From NCBI GenBank assembly GCA_934045905.1, contig OW203762.1:11251647-11315646 (forward strand): a stretch of 64,000 nt of DNA. The letters run 5' to 3'. Both the position numbers and the translations under genes were made by a program. This DNA comes from Leuctra nigra (Eukaryota; Arthropoda; Insecta; Plecoptera; Leuctridae). A model generated the notes under the pieces. The model worked only from the letters and a program-made list of their open reading frames with translations. It was not told where the DNA came from and ran no database searches. Positions 1 to 12,500 of the stretch are shown here, piece by piece. How positions within the stretch are numbered: position 1 is the stretch's first letter; each line of letters starts with the position of its first letter.

Positions 1-74
1 CTCTCGACTACCTGCGACTTGTAAGACTCTTCCAATCAAATCAGCCCATTGCTGGGCCACTTGGCTCAACCTAT

Positions 75-171
75 GGTCGGTGACAGACAAAGATGAACCC
101 TGTTTAGCATTGCCAGGTATAGGCCGAGCCGGCCCATGCTAGCGCGGGTTCATCTTTGCCTATCCCCTACC
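75..171. repeat. Palindromic MITE, copy 1 (GGTCGGTGACAG family)
   Basis: Inverted repeat of about 97 bp. The left arm starts GGTCGGTGACAGACAAAGA and the right arm ends with its near complement (TTCATCTTTGCCTATCCCC). A closer match to the palindrome lies at 29659-29751, and a shrunken relative lies near 43175-43225. It sits in the intron just upstream of the first visible RhoGEF exon. No coding potential; a non-autonomous DNA transposon is the simplest reading. Confidence 0.7.
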
Positions 172-268
172 TTATGGCTCCGAGTCTATAAAGCCGGTTT
201 CACATGAGCAATGAGCAATGGCGGTGCTCAGCATAATAATTAAATCCAGACGTGTATTCTGCTGGCAG

Positions 269-1745
269 GTGGTAAACCGCTGCAACACAGTGATTGGAAC
301 GAACGACCGTGTGATGAAAATGATGGACCTGCAGAAGAAGATGAAATTCCCCTCCAACATCCAGCCCACGCCACTCATCTCTCCCAACCGATGGTTACAG
401 CGCGAAGACGACCTGAGAAGCCACAATCTCAGTGACATGGAGAGAAAGGCTGCGACGATATCGAAGAGGAAAAGCGTCTTATTCTTTCAAAAGTCAAGCA
501 CAACGCGGACGCTTTTCACGCTGAATGACATGCTGATCATTACCAAGAAAATACCGAAGAGGTTTGCTTGTACTTAACTCTTTCTCTTATCCTTTCCATT
601 TGATGTTTGTTTATTTTTAAGTTTGAGGAAGCGATTTAATTGATTGATTAATCGAATCAAACTCCCTTTCACCCTTTTACTAAGGGTTTACACCCTACAG
701 GGTCTACATCTTTTGAGCAGAATAACTACTGAACAATGTTATTCACGCTGGTGAACTGCAATCTAATGAACCTGAAATAATCGTAACAAATAAAGATGGC
801 GGGTGTGTGATTTGTTTCCAACAGCGACAGCTATGAGGTGAAGGACTACTGTATGAGGGAAAATGTCATAACGTCACCTGCCAAGTGGTTGGACAAAGAA
901 GGAGAACACATGTTTGTGTTGATCTTTAAAGAGAACCATGAGAAGAAGCAGGTGGATATGGTATGTAAAAGTACCTGTAGCAAATAATTATGTGTTCTTT
1001 GCCGTCGATTGAATTAACTAACTTATTGATCAAATGAATGATTATGAGAAGTAGTAATCAGGGAATAGAACAATATTACTGAACAATGTTCCCTTTATAC
1101 CAATACAGAGAAAATATAAATTTTTTATCGAAACTCTCAGTCAGTACATAATTCAACTTAAATAAAAAGTAGTAGTGGTACAAAGAGAGTGCCCTGTTGT
1201 ATCTAATCGCAATGTTATTCGTATGAATAAGTAGACTGCGCAACGGGAAACGATGTGGAACCAATGGCACAGACTGTCCAATACATAAGAACAAAGCAGC
1301 TACACGATTATGCACCTCTCCGTACTATTACTGATTTGTGTCAACATTTATTTGTGTTTTTGTAGTTTCTATCGTTCTCCGAAAAGAGCAAAAGGGACGA
1401 ATGGTTAGCAAAGTTTAATGAAAAGACTGAGAAGATCGACTCGAACAAGGGCAAGAAGATGGTCTGCGTATATTCCTTCAAGACCTCCGATCCAATCCAA
1501 CTACGGCTGGAGAGGGGAGACGAAGTTTCCATTACCAAGACTCTGGACAATGGTAACTAGCTGGCCAAACAATGACCCTGAAATAACAGAGTGAGGGAGT
1601 GAGATATTCTGGGAAGGCTTTGCGTTTTAATGGCACTGATTTTGATTCTCCATGTTTAGGATGGCTGGAAGGAGTGCGCACGCGCGGGAACAAAAGTGGA
1701 ACGTTCCCACCAAGTCGAGTGGAGGATCAACCAATGACGTCATAG
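269..1745 (+). CDS. RhoGEF, 3' end (end of DH, PH, SH3), ephexin-like
   Basis: C-terminal part of a Dbl-family guanine nucleotide exchange factor for Rho GTPases; the 5' end lies before the window. Exons 269-561, 825-960, 1366-1552 and 1660-1745 join in phase (0/2/0/1) to give 233 residues ending in TAG. The start VVNRCNTVIG...MDLQKKMKF is the last helix of a DH domain. PLISPNRWLQREDDL leads into a PH domain (RTLFTLNDMLIITKK, then SYEVKDYCMRENVI and KSKRDEWLAKF). The C-terminal SH3 runs from MVCVYSFKTSDPIQL through DNGWLEGVRTRG to GTFPPSRVED. DH-PH-SH3 order and the PLISxxRW lead-in are typical of ephexins. Introns are 263, 405 and 107 bp. A candidate AATAAA lies at 1932-1937. The downstream GEF at 9514 has a related SH3, so the two may be tandem paralogues. 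Other SH3-tailed GEFs cannot be excluded. Confidence 0.85.
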
Positions 1746-2210
1746 CATCCGAGTTTCCACATCTCTTGTCGTCAATACCACATGGATTAAAATAACAATG
1801 CACTTCGAAGTTTATTTTGTTTATCAAAGTTACACACATGAATTCATTAATTCTTAAATTAGAAAAGTTGCACAGTGTTTCGTTTTTCTTATCATTCTTC
1901 ATAAACTGAATTGTATTTATAAAGCAGGTATAATAAATCAATCTTTTAGATAAAATTAGATAATCAGATTTGACTCCGTTATTGAAATAGGAGATATATG
2001 GTGGTTGAAGGAAGCGTAATTAAGATGTTCAGAAAGTCGATGTTCATCCAAGAAACTTCTCCACTTCCCATCATTTTCTTCTTAACGAAGAAACCCCACA
2101 AGTCACGAATGTTTGCTGCTGAACCAATCATGTCCGATAAAAACTAATAATACTTTTGTTCTTGTCACAAATTACACATAGAATCAATATCATTTATGAC
2201 GTACAAGAAA
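1746..2210. other. Tail-to-tail intergenic spacer
   Basis: This 465-bp AT-rich spacer separates the stop of the RhoGEF on the plus strand from the stop of the Rho GTPase gene on the minus strand. Apart from the candidate poly(A) signal at 1932-1937 I see no further feature. Confidence 0.6.
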
Positions 2211-5200
2211 CTATAATATAGAACATGGTCCCTTTGGACGTTTCGTTTTTGGGCGTTTTGATCCCGGCCTTCGTATCCCATACGCGGCTTGTGCAGCTAC
2301 CTTGATCACTTCATCTACTCCTTCATTCAACAATGCCGAGCACTCCAGATAACAATAAACGTTCAACTTCTTCGCCAGCTCCATTCCTTCATCATGACTG
2401 ACAGGATCAAGTTTCCTTCTGTGAAGCTGTGCCAGACATTCCTCGTCCCATCTCAGATCCTTCTTGGTCCCCACCAGCACGATCTCCGCTTTAGGACGGA
2501 AGTGTTTCAACTCCGGGACCCACTTGGAGGTGATGTTCTCGAGCGTGTCTGGATCGCCGACGGAGAAGGTGAGAACGAAGGCGTCGGTGTTGTAGTAGCT
2601 GAGAGGTCGGAGGCGATCGTATTCGGCCTGCCCTGCTGTGTCGATCAGCTCGATCTCTTCAGTTCGGTTGCCCAAGTCCACGGAGACGACGTAGTCCTCG
2701 AAGACTGTGGGGATGTATTCCTCCGGGAAGGGCTGGTTCTTGTAGACTTGAAGCATGCATGTTTTTCCTGGAGACAAAGATTTGTTATACAGTTTGGTTC
2801 TCTGACAAAAATAAAGTTCATGAGAAGTAGGAATGCCAGAGTTTGGAAGCGTGGGTATTTCATTTTAACGTAACCCGAAGACAATCAAATGAGATTATGC
2901 AAACCAAGTCATTTACTGTGCATAGTTCGGAGAAGAACAGGACAATCCAGTCAATTTCCAATACAAATAGCCGACGGAATCAGTTTACAATACCCGTTTT
3001 GAGAGGGAAGAAATCTTTTCTTTTTAGGTACTTTGCATTGTATTTAGAAGATGTACGTAGAATTAAAAACTTAATATAATTCTTACTTAATTTTTATATT
3101 TTTATAAGATGACGTTTACATCTAACCCTCAAATACAAACTATATGATATGAATCATTTGTCAAAAGATACGGTTTGGATATTTTTTTACTACCAAACTA
3201 TAAGGTTCCTGAATAGATAACACTCCTTTAAATAATGAATTACTTAATTATTCCTAATTTCTTTTGAGGATGCAGCCGATTAGATCTTATCTCAAGGGTG
3301 TTCTCCATTAACGCCCAATTAAGTAACAAGAGAGCCGGCCCAATTGATAGATGACCATGATCTATTCGACGAATGAAACGTTACACATTATCAAATTCCT
3401 AAAACTTTTTATAGTGTCTCATAAAACGTGAACTTCAAGTTATGCGCTTTCAGCCTCATGCTCAAAAGAATTTCCAGATTTATCGACGCAAGTCACCAGA
3501 GTCTACTGGATTCCGTCCATCTAGTGGAGCGGTCGCTCCACCCAGCCAAGTCGTACCGTACACTCACACTCACTCAACATACCGTATATGCATAATAAAC
3601 TGAGGAGCAGACCAACCACTTTTACTGTAAGCAACAACACGGCATTTTCGGCCTACTGGATCTTAAAATTAGAAAATCTCACATTGTTGCGATATATCTT
3701 AATTTCGAGCTATGGCCCACCCCACTACATATACCAAATTAGGGAACAATATGTTATGCCGTTTGCGAGCTAGAGGGCCGTGAAAAACGTGAAATTACAC
3801 CCCTTTTAAAACCTATCTTGATCTGATGATGATGATGATATCAGGAAACACCGCAATCACCGCCACAGCCTAAACGGCTGAGCCGATCGATCTGAAATTT
3901 TCACCACATGTGCACTTTTGGCGTCTGAGGTGCCTTTTTATAAAACCAACAGGAAGCCGCCATTTTGAAACCGGAAGTGACGTATTATCTCGAAAACAGC
4001 TAGACCGTTAGGAATTAAACCAGCGCCAAATGATTCAGACGGTCATCTATATGGAATATCAATAGTTAAAGTAGAGATGTACTATTACCGAAACCGGAAA
4101 TGACGTCATAAAAATGAAGAACTAGATTTAAATGACCTCTTACTACAATAACTACATATTCAGAAGGCTTATAATGATACATAACATTTATAGAAATAAA
4201 TTCTATGTGGCAGTAATTTTAGTCGCCATTTTGAAAACCGGAAGTGATACCATATCTCGAAAACGGCTGGACTGATTGTAACGAAGCTTGCGCAATTCTT
4301 CATGGAATATCACTTTAAGCTTAGGTATATTGAGCACCAAACACAATTTTTCGTATTAACCAATTCGGAAATAACGTATTTTTTAAAAGTAATTGGTCAT
4401 TGTTGCTCCGATGTGTGTTACAAGTTGTGTAAATAAACTAAAAAAATAAGTGATATCCCCATAAAAAAACACTCCGTGTAAAAATACCCGCCAAGTCTCT
4501 TCAACTATAAAAAAATAGAAGAAATCTAAAAATTCAACACTGAAAAGAAGTGATATCAAAAAATTAGCCAAGTCAAAACTTAATTTTAAAAACCAAAATA
4601 TACTTGGCGCATCGTTTTTAAGGGCATTATAGGTATATTATATATATTTAGGTACATTTAATTTTTGGCATATGCTTCTATACTATTTATATACACGATG
4701 CGCCAAGTATATTTTGGTTTTTAAAATTAAGTTTTGACTTGGCTCATTTTTTGATATCACTTCTTTTCAGTGTTGAATTTTTAGATTTCTTCTATTTTTT
4801 TATAGTTGAAGAGACTTGGCGGGTATTTTTACACGGATTGTTTTTTATGGGGATAAGATTATAGCACACGGTCTTGTGGTGTTGAGGACTGACATCCGCA
4901 AATATCTACTTGCGGACGCAACTTCTTTTGAGCATGAGGCTGTTTGCCTGTAGTAACTTCGAGTCTAAGATTTATTGAAAATATCTGCTTGTTTGGTTTG
5001 AATGCAGGAAAGTCAAATGGAAATATGTACTACTTCTTCATCGTCTGATAATCTCGTAGTTCTAAACTACAATCGAATAAACTAAGCGTAATCTTAGCTA
5101 AACTAAATCGAGTCGTCATGCAATCGCGGTCATTAAACACAATATTACTCTTTGTCAATTGAAATACATACATCACGTATGAAACACTGAAGACGACAAG

Positions 5201-6033
5201 GAAAATACTTGCATTTTATTTCGTTTCATTGTCGTATGTCTCAGAGATAGGCGCTTAGGAGGGGGGGGGGGGGGGGGGGATAATCCCTTCCCTCCACCCC
5301 ATCCCACTGACACTCAAGCACTCAAGCATTCATAAAAAAATTAAGTTTAGCGTCAGAAGCGGCTTTGTTCTCCCCAGACACCCCCAACAAGACGTGTCAG
5401 TAATGTGATGTCAGTAATGTCAGTAAGTAGTCCTACGGTATTCAAATGCAAACTGGTTAGCTCCTACAAAAAAACATGTTCAATAATTGCCCAAAAATCA
5501 CCCTTTGCCTCCCCCCCCACCCTTGAAAGTTTGTTTCATCAAAAGGTAGATGTCAAACAAGTGAAAGGAGGGGGGGGGGGAGGAGGCAAAGGGTGATTTT
5601 TAGGCAATTATTGAACATGTTTCTTTTTGTAGGGGCTAACGGTGCAGTTTTGCATACTAAGCACTTGTCTACCTTGGGGTACCTACCCAATACCACTTGA
5701 TACCATCCGCAGCAGGGAGGGGGGGGGGGGGGGCACACGGGTGGCTCATGGTCTATGTTTCTTAGTGTACAGAAGTGATGAGAATGCAGCAGGTATGTTA
5801 TGTTTACTTTGATTTCTGTGTATCCTGTATTTTAAAGAATTTCGATTCAAGATGTTGCCGTTACCAGTGCTCGCTTATCATAATCAACGCGTTACTCTGA
5901 ACGTAATCAAATAAGTCAACTATAACTCAAGCTGAATTAAAACATGCTCGAATTTCTTCTCTTCTTAATTCAATTTGTACTCACCACAATTTCCGTCACC
6001 AACAACCACCACCTTCTTCTTTTTCTCCGACAT
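2211..6033 (-). CDS. Divergent Rho-family small GTPase
   Basis: Two-exon gene read from 6033 down to 5985 and from 2767 down to 2211; 201 residues. Exon 1 encodes MSEKKKKVVVVGDGNC and ends in phase 1 at a GTGAGT donor. Exon 2 follows a GTCTCCAG acceptor and completes the P-loop as GDGNCGKTC. Switch I is IPTVFEDY, switch II DTAGQAEYDRLRPLSY with the catalytic Gln, the base-recognition motif GTKKDLR, and the Rho insert region lies near residue 130. The tail is strongly basic (KRPKTKRPKG) and ends in the CAAX box CSIL, predicted to be geranylgeranylated for membrane attachment. Closest in style to RhoA/Rho1 (DPVSHDEGMELAKKL, YLECSA) but divergent: Asn in the P-loop where RhoA has Ala, LIDTAGQ instead of LWDTAGQ, and SAL instead of SAK. 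The 3.2-kb intron is full of foldback elements. The gene is convergent with one RhoGEF and divergent from the other. Confidence 0.88.
3521..4453 (-). mobile_element. Hairpin-CTAG element, copy A (Helitron-like?)
   Basis: Repeat of about 0.93 kb whose reverse complement is found again at 22717-23943. Its outer end is CTAG next to a perfect short hairpin (GTGGAGCG-rich), and the body has repeated ACCGGAAGTGACG-like motifs. Its inner end runs through AAGTGATATCC directly into the foldback at 4454. A terminal hairpin followed by CTAG resembles a Helitron 3' end, but the following base is A rather than the usual T and I see no helicase, so the class is uncertain. It lies in the Rho GTPase intron. 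Confidence 0.55.
4454..4855. mobile_element. Foldback MITE F1 (TTGGCGCATCG family)
   Basis: Long palindrome with arms of about 165 bp and a loop of about 75 bp, delimited by TATCCCCATAAAAAA and its complement ending GGGGATA. Arms contain ACACTCCGTGTAAAAA, GACTTGGC and TTGGCGCATCG blocks. Related copies lie at 21068-21483 and 21588-22716, with a scrap near 6490-6570. No ORF; probably mobilised in trans. Confidence 0.75.
5457..5641. repeat. Hairpin MITE with G/C-run loop
   Basis: Inverted repeat of about 185 bp. The left arm AGCTCCTACAAAAAAACAT pairs with the right arm ending in TTTTTGTAGGGGCT, and both arms contain the same GGCAATTATTGAACATG/ATCACCCTTTGCCTCC blocks. The loop side carries C and G homopolymer runs. 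Separate poly-G tracts occur at about 5260-5280 and 5718-5733. Confidence 0.65.
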
Positions 6034-9000
6034 TATCGGCCAAGTTCACAATATCGCTGTTGAATCAAGTAGGTATCTCTGTGATTATTTACTCTCTGAT
6101 AAACCAACAAACTGCACGCGAACGAACTTCCACTAGGAGTGACGACACTTATCACGTTCCGTGTATTTTAAGGAGAATAAGGAGTGTCATAAAGATTAAA
6201 TTAGAGCAATCATTTTACAGGACAATAGTTTCGAAACGAATCGGCGAAACACAATGAGTTCCACATCGAGGCCAACATCGGAAATAAACATGTGATTGAG
6301 TGCAGATAGAGGCGAGATGAGAGATGGATATGAGAGGGCCTCTTGCGTACGTCATCAAAACACCTTCATCATTATAGAAGCAAGCGTAATACTCATATCG
6401 TTCTTAGAATTTATTAGTTTTACAAAACACTCCATATTAAAATACCAACCTTTATCAATTAACCAAATAAAATATATCTTAAAATTTACTCGTATGTAGT
6501 GATATGAAAAATATGCGAAGTCGAAACGTCATTTAAAAAACATTTAAAAAAAACTGGCGCATCGTGTATAAAAATAGGTCCGAAATCAAATGTCTCTGCA
6601 TTAAAAATCAATGCGTAAGTATTTTTAAAATTATATCTTATATCCATTCGAATTATAATTGAATTTTACAATGCATTTCTAATTTCTCGTATGTAAATGT
6701 CATAATTACAATTTATATCACAAAATATACTGTTAACCTATATATTTTTGGTAAACACAGAACCATGAAATAATTTTAAAATGAGTCTTCTAAAGAAAAA
6801 GCTGATACAAACATCCCGAAAGTGACGTAGCGTACTATCAGCTGATAGGAAGTGATTCCAGCCTCTTGTCGTCTTTATTCGGCTTATCGGCTACTGATAA
6901 GGGGAATCACTTCTCTTTTGTCTTGTCAGACTGCATGCAACTTGGTGAAACACTTCGAAATGAGAAAGTAGGATTAAGGTAATGTTTATTTGTAATTAGA
7001 CCGAAGTGTTGAATTAATCGTTGATTGACATAAGGTGATTCATGTACGGTAATCCGATGAAGGAAAAGGAGATCGATTTTGTAATTTGTCTGAAGATTGC
7101 AAAACAGTCAAGTAAATAATTACTATCTGTGTTGATTTTACATCAGATAAAGCCCCATTTACACGATAAAATTTCCTATAAAATCTTTTTAACATCTTTT
7201 CTTCAAAGAAATTTGACCATGTAATCAAGACAATATGATGGTCAAATATTCTGTAAAAGGGATTTGTAAAAAAAATTATCATATAAAGCACGTTCTGTCT
7301 CCGTAAAAATTTGTATAACAGATTTAATAAAAGATTTGGTAGGAAATTTTACTGTGTAAATAGGGCTTTGAACAATTTTACAAATGAATGGAGACGTTTG
7401 GCGGAATTAAGAAAATGCGGTTGAAAAAGAGCACATTGTTTGATTGATTGTGGTCTACCAGCTAGAGTAGAAGGATTGCAGAGCTATAGATTATACCATT
7501 TATAGCCAGTGTAGGTACAGAGTTATAAATTACAACAGTTTAATTGATCTCAAAAGGAGGTACAGAAAACGATAATTTTCCACTACGGCTATAGTATGAA
7601 CATTTATTTTAATGTAATTTTTTGCACAAAGACCGGATGGCTATAGTGTCAGTTTAGGGCCGAAAAATTACTTTAAATAAATAATAAATACTACAGTTCG
7701 TTCTACAAGGACCTTTCAGCGCCTGAGGGCAAATACCAAAATACAAACTTCAATAAAATGCTGTATGTACACCTCAGAAATTTGGATTTTCTTTGGTGCT
7801 CTATTGTTATGAGGTGAGGAATAGGTAGTGTCAGAAAACTAGCCAAAAGTAGTGTGGAAACTAGGAATTCTAAATGGAAAATAGATTTTTCGCTGTTGCA
7901 AATTCCTTGTAGAACGTACTGTAGCCTAGGAGTTTAGGGAATATTGTCTGCGGACTATTTTCCGTGTCCAGGAGTGTACCTAAGTCAATATTTTGACATT
8001 TGTGTAGTAGAGCACGAAATTATGATCATGATGCTTCATTCTCCAGAAAGGTGTAAGTCTCAGCTTGAAATTTGGCCGCTCAGTAGCAAACCTTCTTGAA
8101 CATAAAGGCTATACAATGTCTATGACATAACCAATGAATTGCTATGTATGTGATCGTCAAAAGAAGCCAGCCAGGGTCCCCATGAGCTCGCTTGGCATGC
8201 GTACCGCAATACACAGATGTCAGTTGTTTTGTCTACCCTCCAGCATTAGAGATCAAGAGGAGGGCCTGATTGACCTCTTTGCTGGAGGTTATGCAGCACG
8301 AGTGCCCTATAGATAGGCAATTGTTGTGTTTCTTGGAGTCTGGACTGCGAAGTAATGAACGTGGCTGTACGCTAAACACATCAAATCATCTTATGTTGAA
8401 TGAAAGGTGTTCAACCACTTGGTTTTGAGGATTCCATTGTCAGGATACATATATATTTTTTAAATTGTAATCTTAAAAAGGACATAGCTGATTTTGATTT
8501 TTCAACCAAAGAGAAGATCTATTTTTGTTTTTAATTTTCTACCGTACAAACACAGGAGTTGTTCTTTAGCTGTGAATAGTAACTGTTATCTGGGGATCAG
8601 AGAAAATGTATGACCTGTTTTGTCGCCAACAATGTAGAGACAGTTAAAAGTGTCAAAAGTAGTCTCTTCCCTAGCTCAAAAACCTAAATGTCCGTGAAAT
8701 GGAAAATTCACTAAATAATGAATGTCGATACTGATAACAGTCTTGATAGCCCATGAGGCAGTAACATTGTTAACGTCTATTATACCTGACTGAGTAATTA
8801 ACCTGTTGAGTAGTCATTTCGAACATAGAGATGTACACTTCTTAATAAGACAACAATTTATCCTTTTCCATGTACATTGCTTATCTTATCTTAGCCCAAG
8901 GTTACTGAGATATTAATATAGATGGCGTTAATTACACCATGTTTTACGATCAACTGCATTACTAACAGCAACACCTACAGTGGGTCAAATTCAGACATTT

Positions 9001-9482
9001 CGTAGACCTGCATTAAGATAATGGGAACTAAAAGTATCGCCCATATTATCACCTAGAGTAGTAGCGAAAACTATTGCCATACGTTTATGACAGGTTAATT
9101 GTGTTCATACATGGACCCGTTATCTACAAGACTTTCTTATCAATTGCTATTATAATTTGATAACGAACCATATACTGACAGTTGTGTGAAATTATCACTG
9201 AAACGTACCTTCAAACTTGCATACTGAGTGCGAATTATTGGACTTATAAAGAAAATCAACTCATTTTGAGACAAGTAAGTAACAAGATGTATGTATTGAA
9301 TATTAAGTGTAATAAGTATGATGATGAGTAAGAAATAATGTTGTGAAGTAGGTTAGGTAGGATTCTGTTCTTTATGACATCATGAGATAACGTTAGACAA
9401 ATTATGTAATTGCTTATAGTACAGTGGAATTTCATTATGGAGAGTAATATGAAAAGTGAGGTTACTGTTTCTCTGTTTGTAG
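6034..9482. other. Intergenic region between GTPase and RhoGEF genes
   Basis: AT-rich spacer between two divergently transcribed genes. It contains a scrap of the TTGGCGCATCG foldback family (about 6490-6570), the MITE at 7149-7369, and otherwise only short chance ORFs with no recognisable domain. Promoters of both genes must lie here, but I cannot point to a specific site. Confidence 0.5.
7149..7369. repeat. MITE with AAAGCCCC termini
   Basis: Element of about 221 bp with terminal inverted repeats of about 30 bp: AAAGCCCCATTTACACG at the left, and a right end whose complement is AAAGCCCTATTTACACA, continuing into AAAATTTCCTA on both sides. No coding potential. Confidence 0.65.
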
Positions 9483-9513
9483 GACATCAAAAGGACTTTG
9501 AGAGAGGGACAAG

Positions 9514-12500
9514 ATGGCGGGCAAGTCTCCACCACGGAGGACAATAATGCAGATGGTGAAGAGTGGAGGAGGGAATAATGGACCACCCTTGCGATGGAGT
9601 GACCTCCCTGAAGCAAGAGATCACCCGCAATTTAGTAAGTTCCGTTCAACTGCTATTGGTTGGAAGTTTAAATCGAACAGCTGTTGTTGATTTGATGGTT
9701 CAATCAGATATGTCAAAAGCTCTCAAGTGACTCAACATCAACAAGAAACACAAAGTACGACAAATGATAAAGAGAGTTAATCAAAAAATAAATATATAAT
9801 GTCAAACACAGAGAAAAGTGGGTGTTTCAATCTATAAAACCAAAACGTACCTATAATATACTACGTATACTATAGCATTTACTACGTATATTACCTATAT
9901 ATCCGTTAAAACGAACTGAAAGATATGCGGATTATTGAACTTTTGATTAAATTTAATTGTTTCATTACTTTTGCAGTATCTGATTGGCTGTCTGAGAGTC
10001 TAGTTAGTTTTAATTTAATGTTTGAATAAGTAATAGTAAATATATGTTTATATTTTGCTGTTCTTGTTTTAATTGAATTTACTCTCTTTCTTTAGAAAAC
10101 AAGAATACCGCATTGATTGACGCAAAGTTTGAAATCATCTTCCAAGAAGCTTACTTCAACTATCGAATTCGATCGCTGATCGTCGCTTTCTTCTCCTCTG
10201 GCAAAGTCAAAGAAAGCGACCGGAAAGCTATTTTCCTGAGCATCGAGAAAGTGCTGCGCTTCTCCGACGTGTTCCTCTCCGACTTGGAGCAATGTTGGCA
10301 GCGGGATATCTTCCTGACTAACGTGTTTGAGGTGATCAGAAAGCACGAGAGCAACTTTGACGTCTACCCGAAGCATGGAGCTGCGTTGAAGAGCACGCTG
10401 CAACATCTGACGAAACTCAAGTACGACCATTAACTTATTTCACTGCAATACAATTCATTTCTGGGCAATATTGTGTAAATACAGTTCTGTAACTCCGAAG
10501 TAAAATTCCCGAAGTTCTTTCCTCGATTTTGCGTTGCTCACTTTTGCAATTGTAATCTTTCTCTATTTCAATTTGACTGATGTCAACAAATACTGATATT
10601 GACGTATTATCTTACAAATGACTGGTCAATTACAAAATATGATTGGAAAAGGCAGACACATTTGTTTTATTTCCAGAATTTTGACCTCAAGAATAATTGG
10701 AATATTTCGTGCCTTTATTACCTTGATCGTGTACCCTCTCTTGTTAGGGTACTCTCTCTTGGGGTACTCTCTTTCAAAATGACTGGCGCACCATTACAAA
10801 TATTATTCCATGAAGGAAAACATACTTGTTTTTGTTGAAATGGACTCCTGGCCTTCTGCTTCACATGTATAGATTTACTCTATATTAAATAATAATCTGC
10901 CTCTAATTTAACTTAGGCCCGCGTCAATTGGTAATATTTGACTCACAATTATTGATCACAAATATCGAGTTGACGTCAAGTTTCTAAGAAGCGTGGAGTC
11001 ACACACGTCCTATCTGGAATTGATTATGGACTTATTTATTATTGATGCAACCTTTGCTCCCATCACATGGATTAGCACGTCGATAGGTAAATGAGTAAGC
11101 GATTGATCAGGAATTCCAGTGTTGATTGTGGGAGTAAGCGACTGTCTTGGTGCGATTGGAACTATTCCGGCGTTATTTGGACTGAGTCTTGCGGCTCAGA
11201 TGTTGAGTGACTTTATCGATAGCTAAGAATTCCACGTATCTCAATTTTTGAAAAAAATGGGTTTGATATGTAAAAAAAATTGAAAATTACTACCAGATGG
11301 TAAATTGCTTGTATCTCCATCTAGAATAATAAGACAGAAAACTAGAGAGTCCAATGTAATGATATAGGCTCTCAATAGGAAACAAGAAAGCAGCACCACC
11401 TTATCTCATTTGTGAACTATTACTCTTTATAAACAGGTTCTTTGCTCTCCTGAAAAACTATGTTTTTGGAGATCCAAGGTCCTGATTCTTAGCCATCTAT
11501 ATGTCAATCTCATCTCCCGTCACAGATGAACGAAACCTAACTGAGTGGCGGAGCTAAATAAGTAATAAGTAGTACCTAATCATTATCTTTCTTGATACTA
11601 TCCTTATTTTATTTCATACTATATCTTTCTATCTTTATTTCACAACTGTATTTGAAATACGATTAAACTATTGAAAAATTATTTGTCCCCCCAGCAAAAA
11701 ACAAGATTGAGGTATGTTTGTTACCAGTGTTGGGACGTATCTATATTTATATCTTGATACAATTATTTTCATGTATCTGTAGGTATCTGTATCTAGATAC
11801 AAATATAACTGTATCTTTGTATCTAGATGCGTAGATACATTTCTTTCAAAAATTCTTAAAATGTCTCATTTGCTTTTCAGTTCAGTGCAGAAAAATGTAC
11901 AAAACTAATTATCAGTGTCATACTTTCGGTTGATTGAGCGAGCGTCTCCTTTTGGCTCTTTTGGCACGGACCTCTGTTTTTTTTTGTGGTTTTTTTTTGC
12001 TGTTACTGACGATATACAAGTCACAGTTTTTCTTCGATCAAGCTGAAAATTTGCACACATGTACTGACCATTTCCGGGCGTTGCAGACCCTAATTTTTTT
12101 GAAATCCCCTGATTGGTTCAAATTTTAAAAAAATTATCTTTTGATTGGTTGATTGGTTGATTGGTTGGTTTGAGGAAAAAATTTAAAACAATCCCAACGT
12201 GTGCTGTTTTAAAAGTTAGAAAATAAATTCAACATGATTTTATTATCCCTACCAAGCTTTGCTCATTCTCTTTTAACATAAAATTAAAACCTCACTTTTG
12301 GACTGGAGTTGCAAACTAAAAGACAATTAAAGAATATTTTATACTTATATATAGTTAAAAAATTGGAAAACGTTTTTTGAAAAAAAATTATGAATTCAAT
12401 TGTTTTTAGTTCAGTTAAATAAATCTAGTATCATCATTCATCAATATCTATTTTGGAAAATATAAAATTTCATTGTCCTAACACTGCCTTGAAAATGTAT

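Noticed and set aside
2289..2873. 194-codon plus-strand ORF
   Set aside because: Antisense of the Rho GTPase exon, which has unmistakable GTPase motifs on the minus strand.
5255..5733. Poly-G and poly-C tracts as possible G-quadruplex regulators
   Set aside because: They are plain homopolymer runs, partly within a hairpin MITE, and their lengths may be affected by sequencing or assembly; no gene-related placement.
8134..8316. 60-codon ORF rich in Cys and Arg
   Set aside because: No recognisable domain, no supporting splice or start context, and surrounded by non-coding AT-rich DNA.
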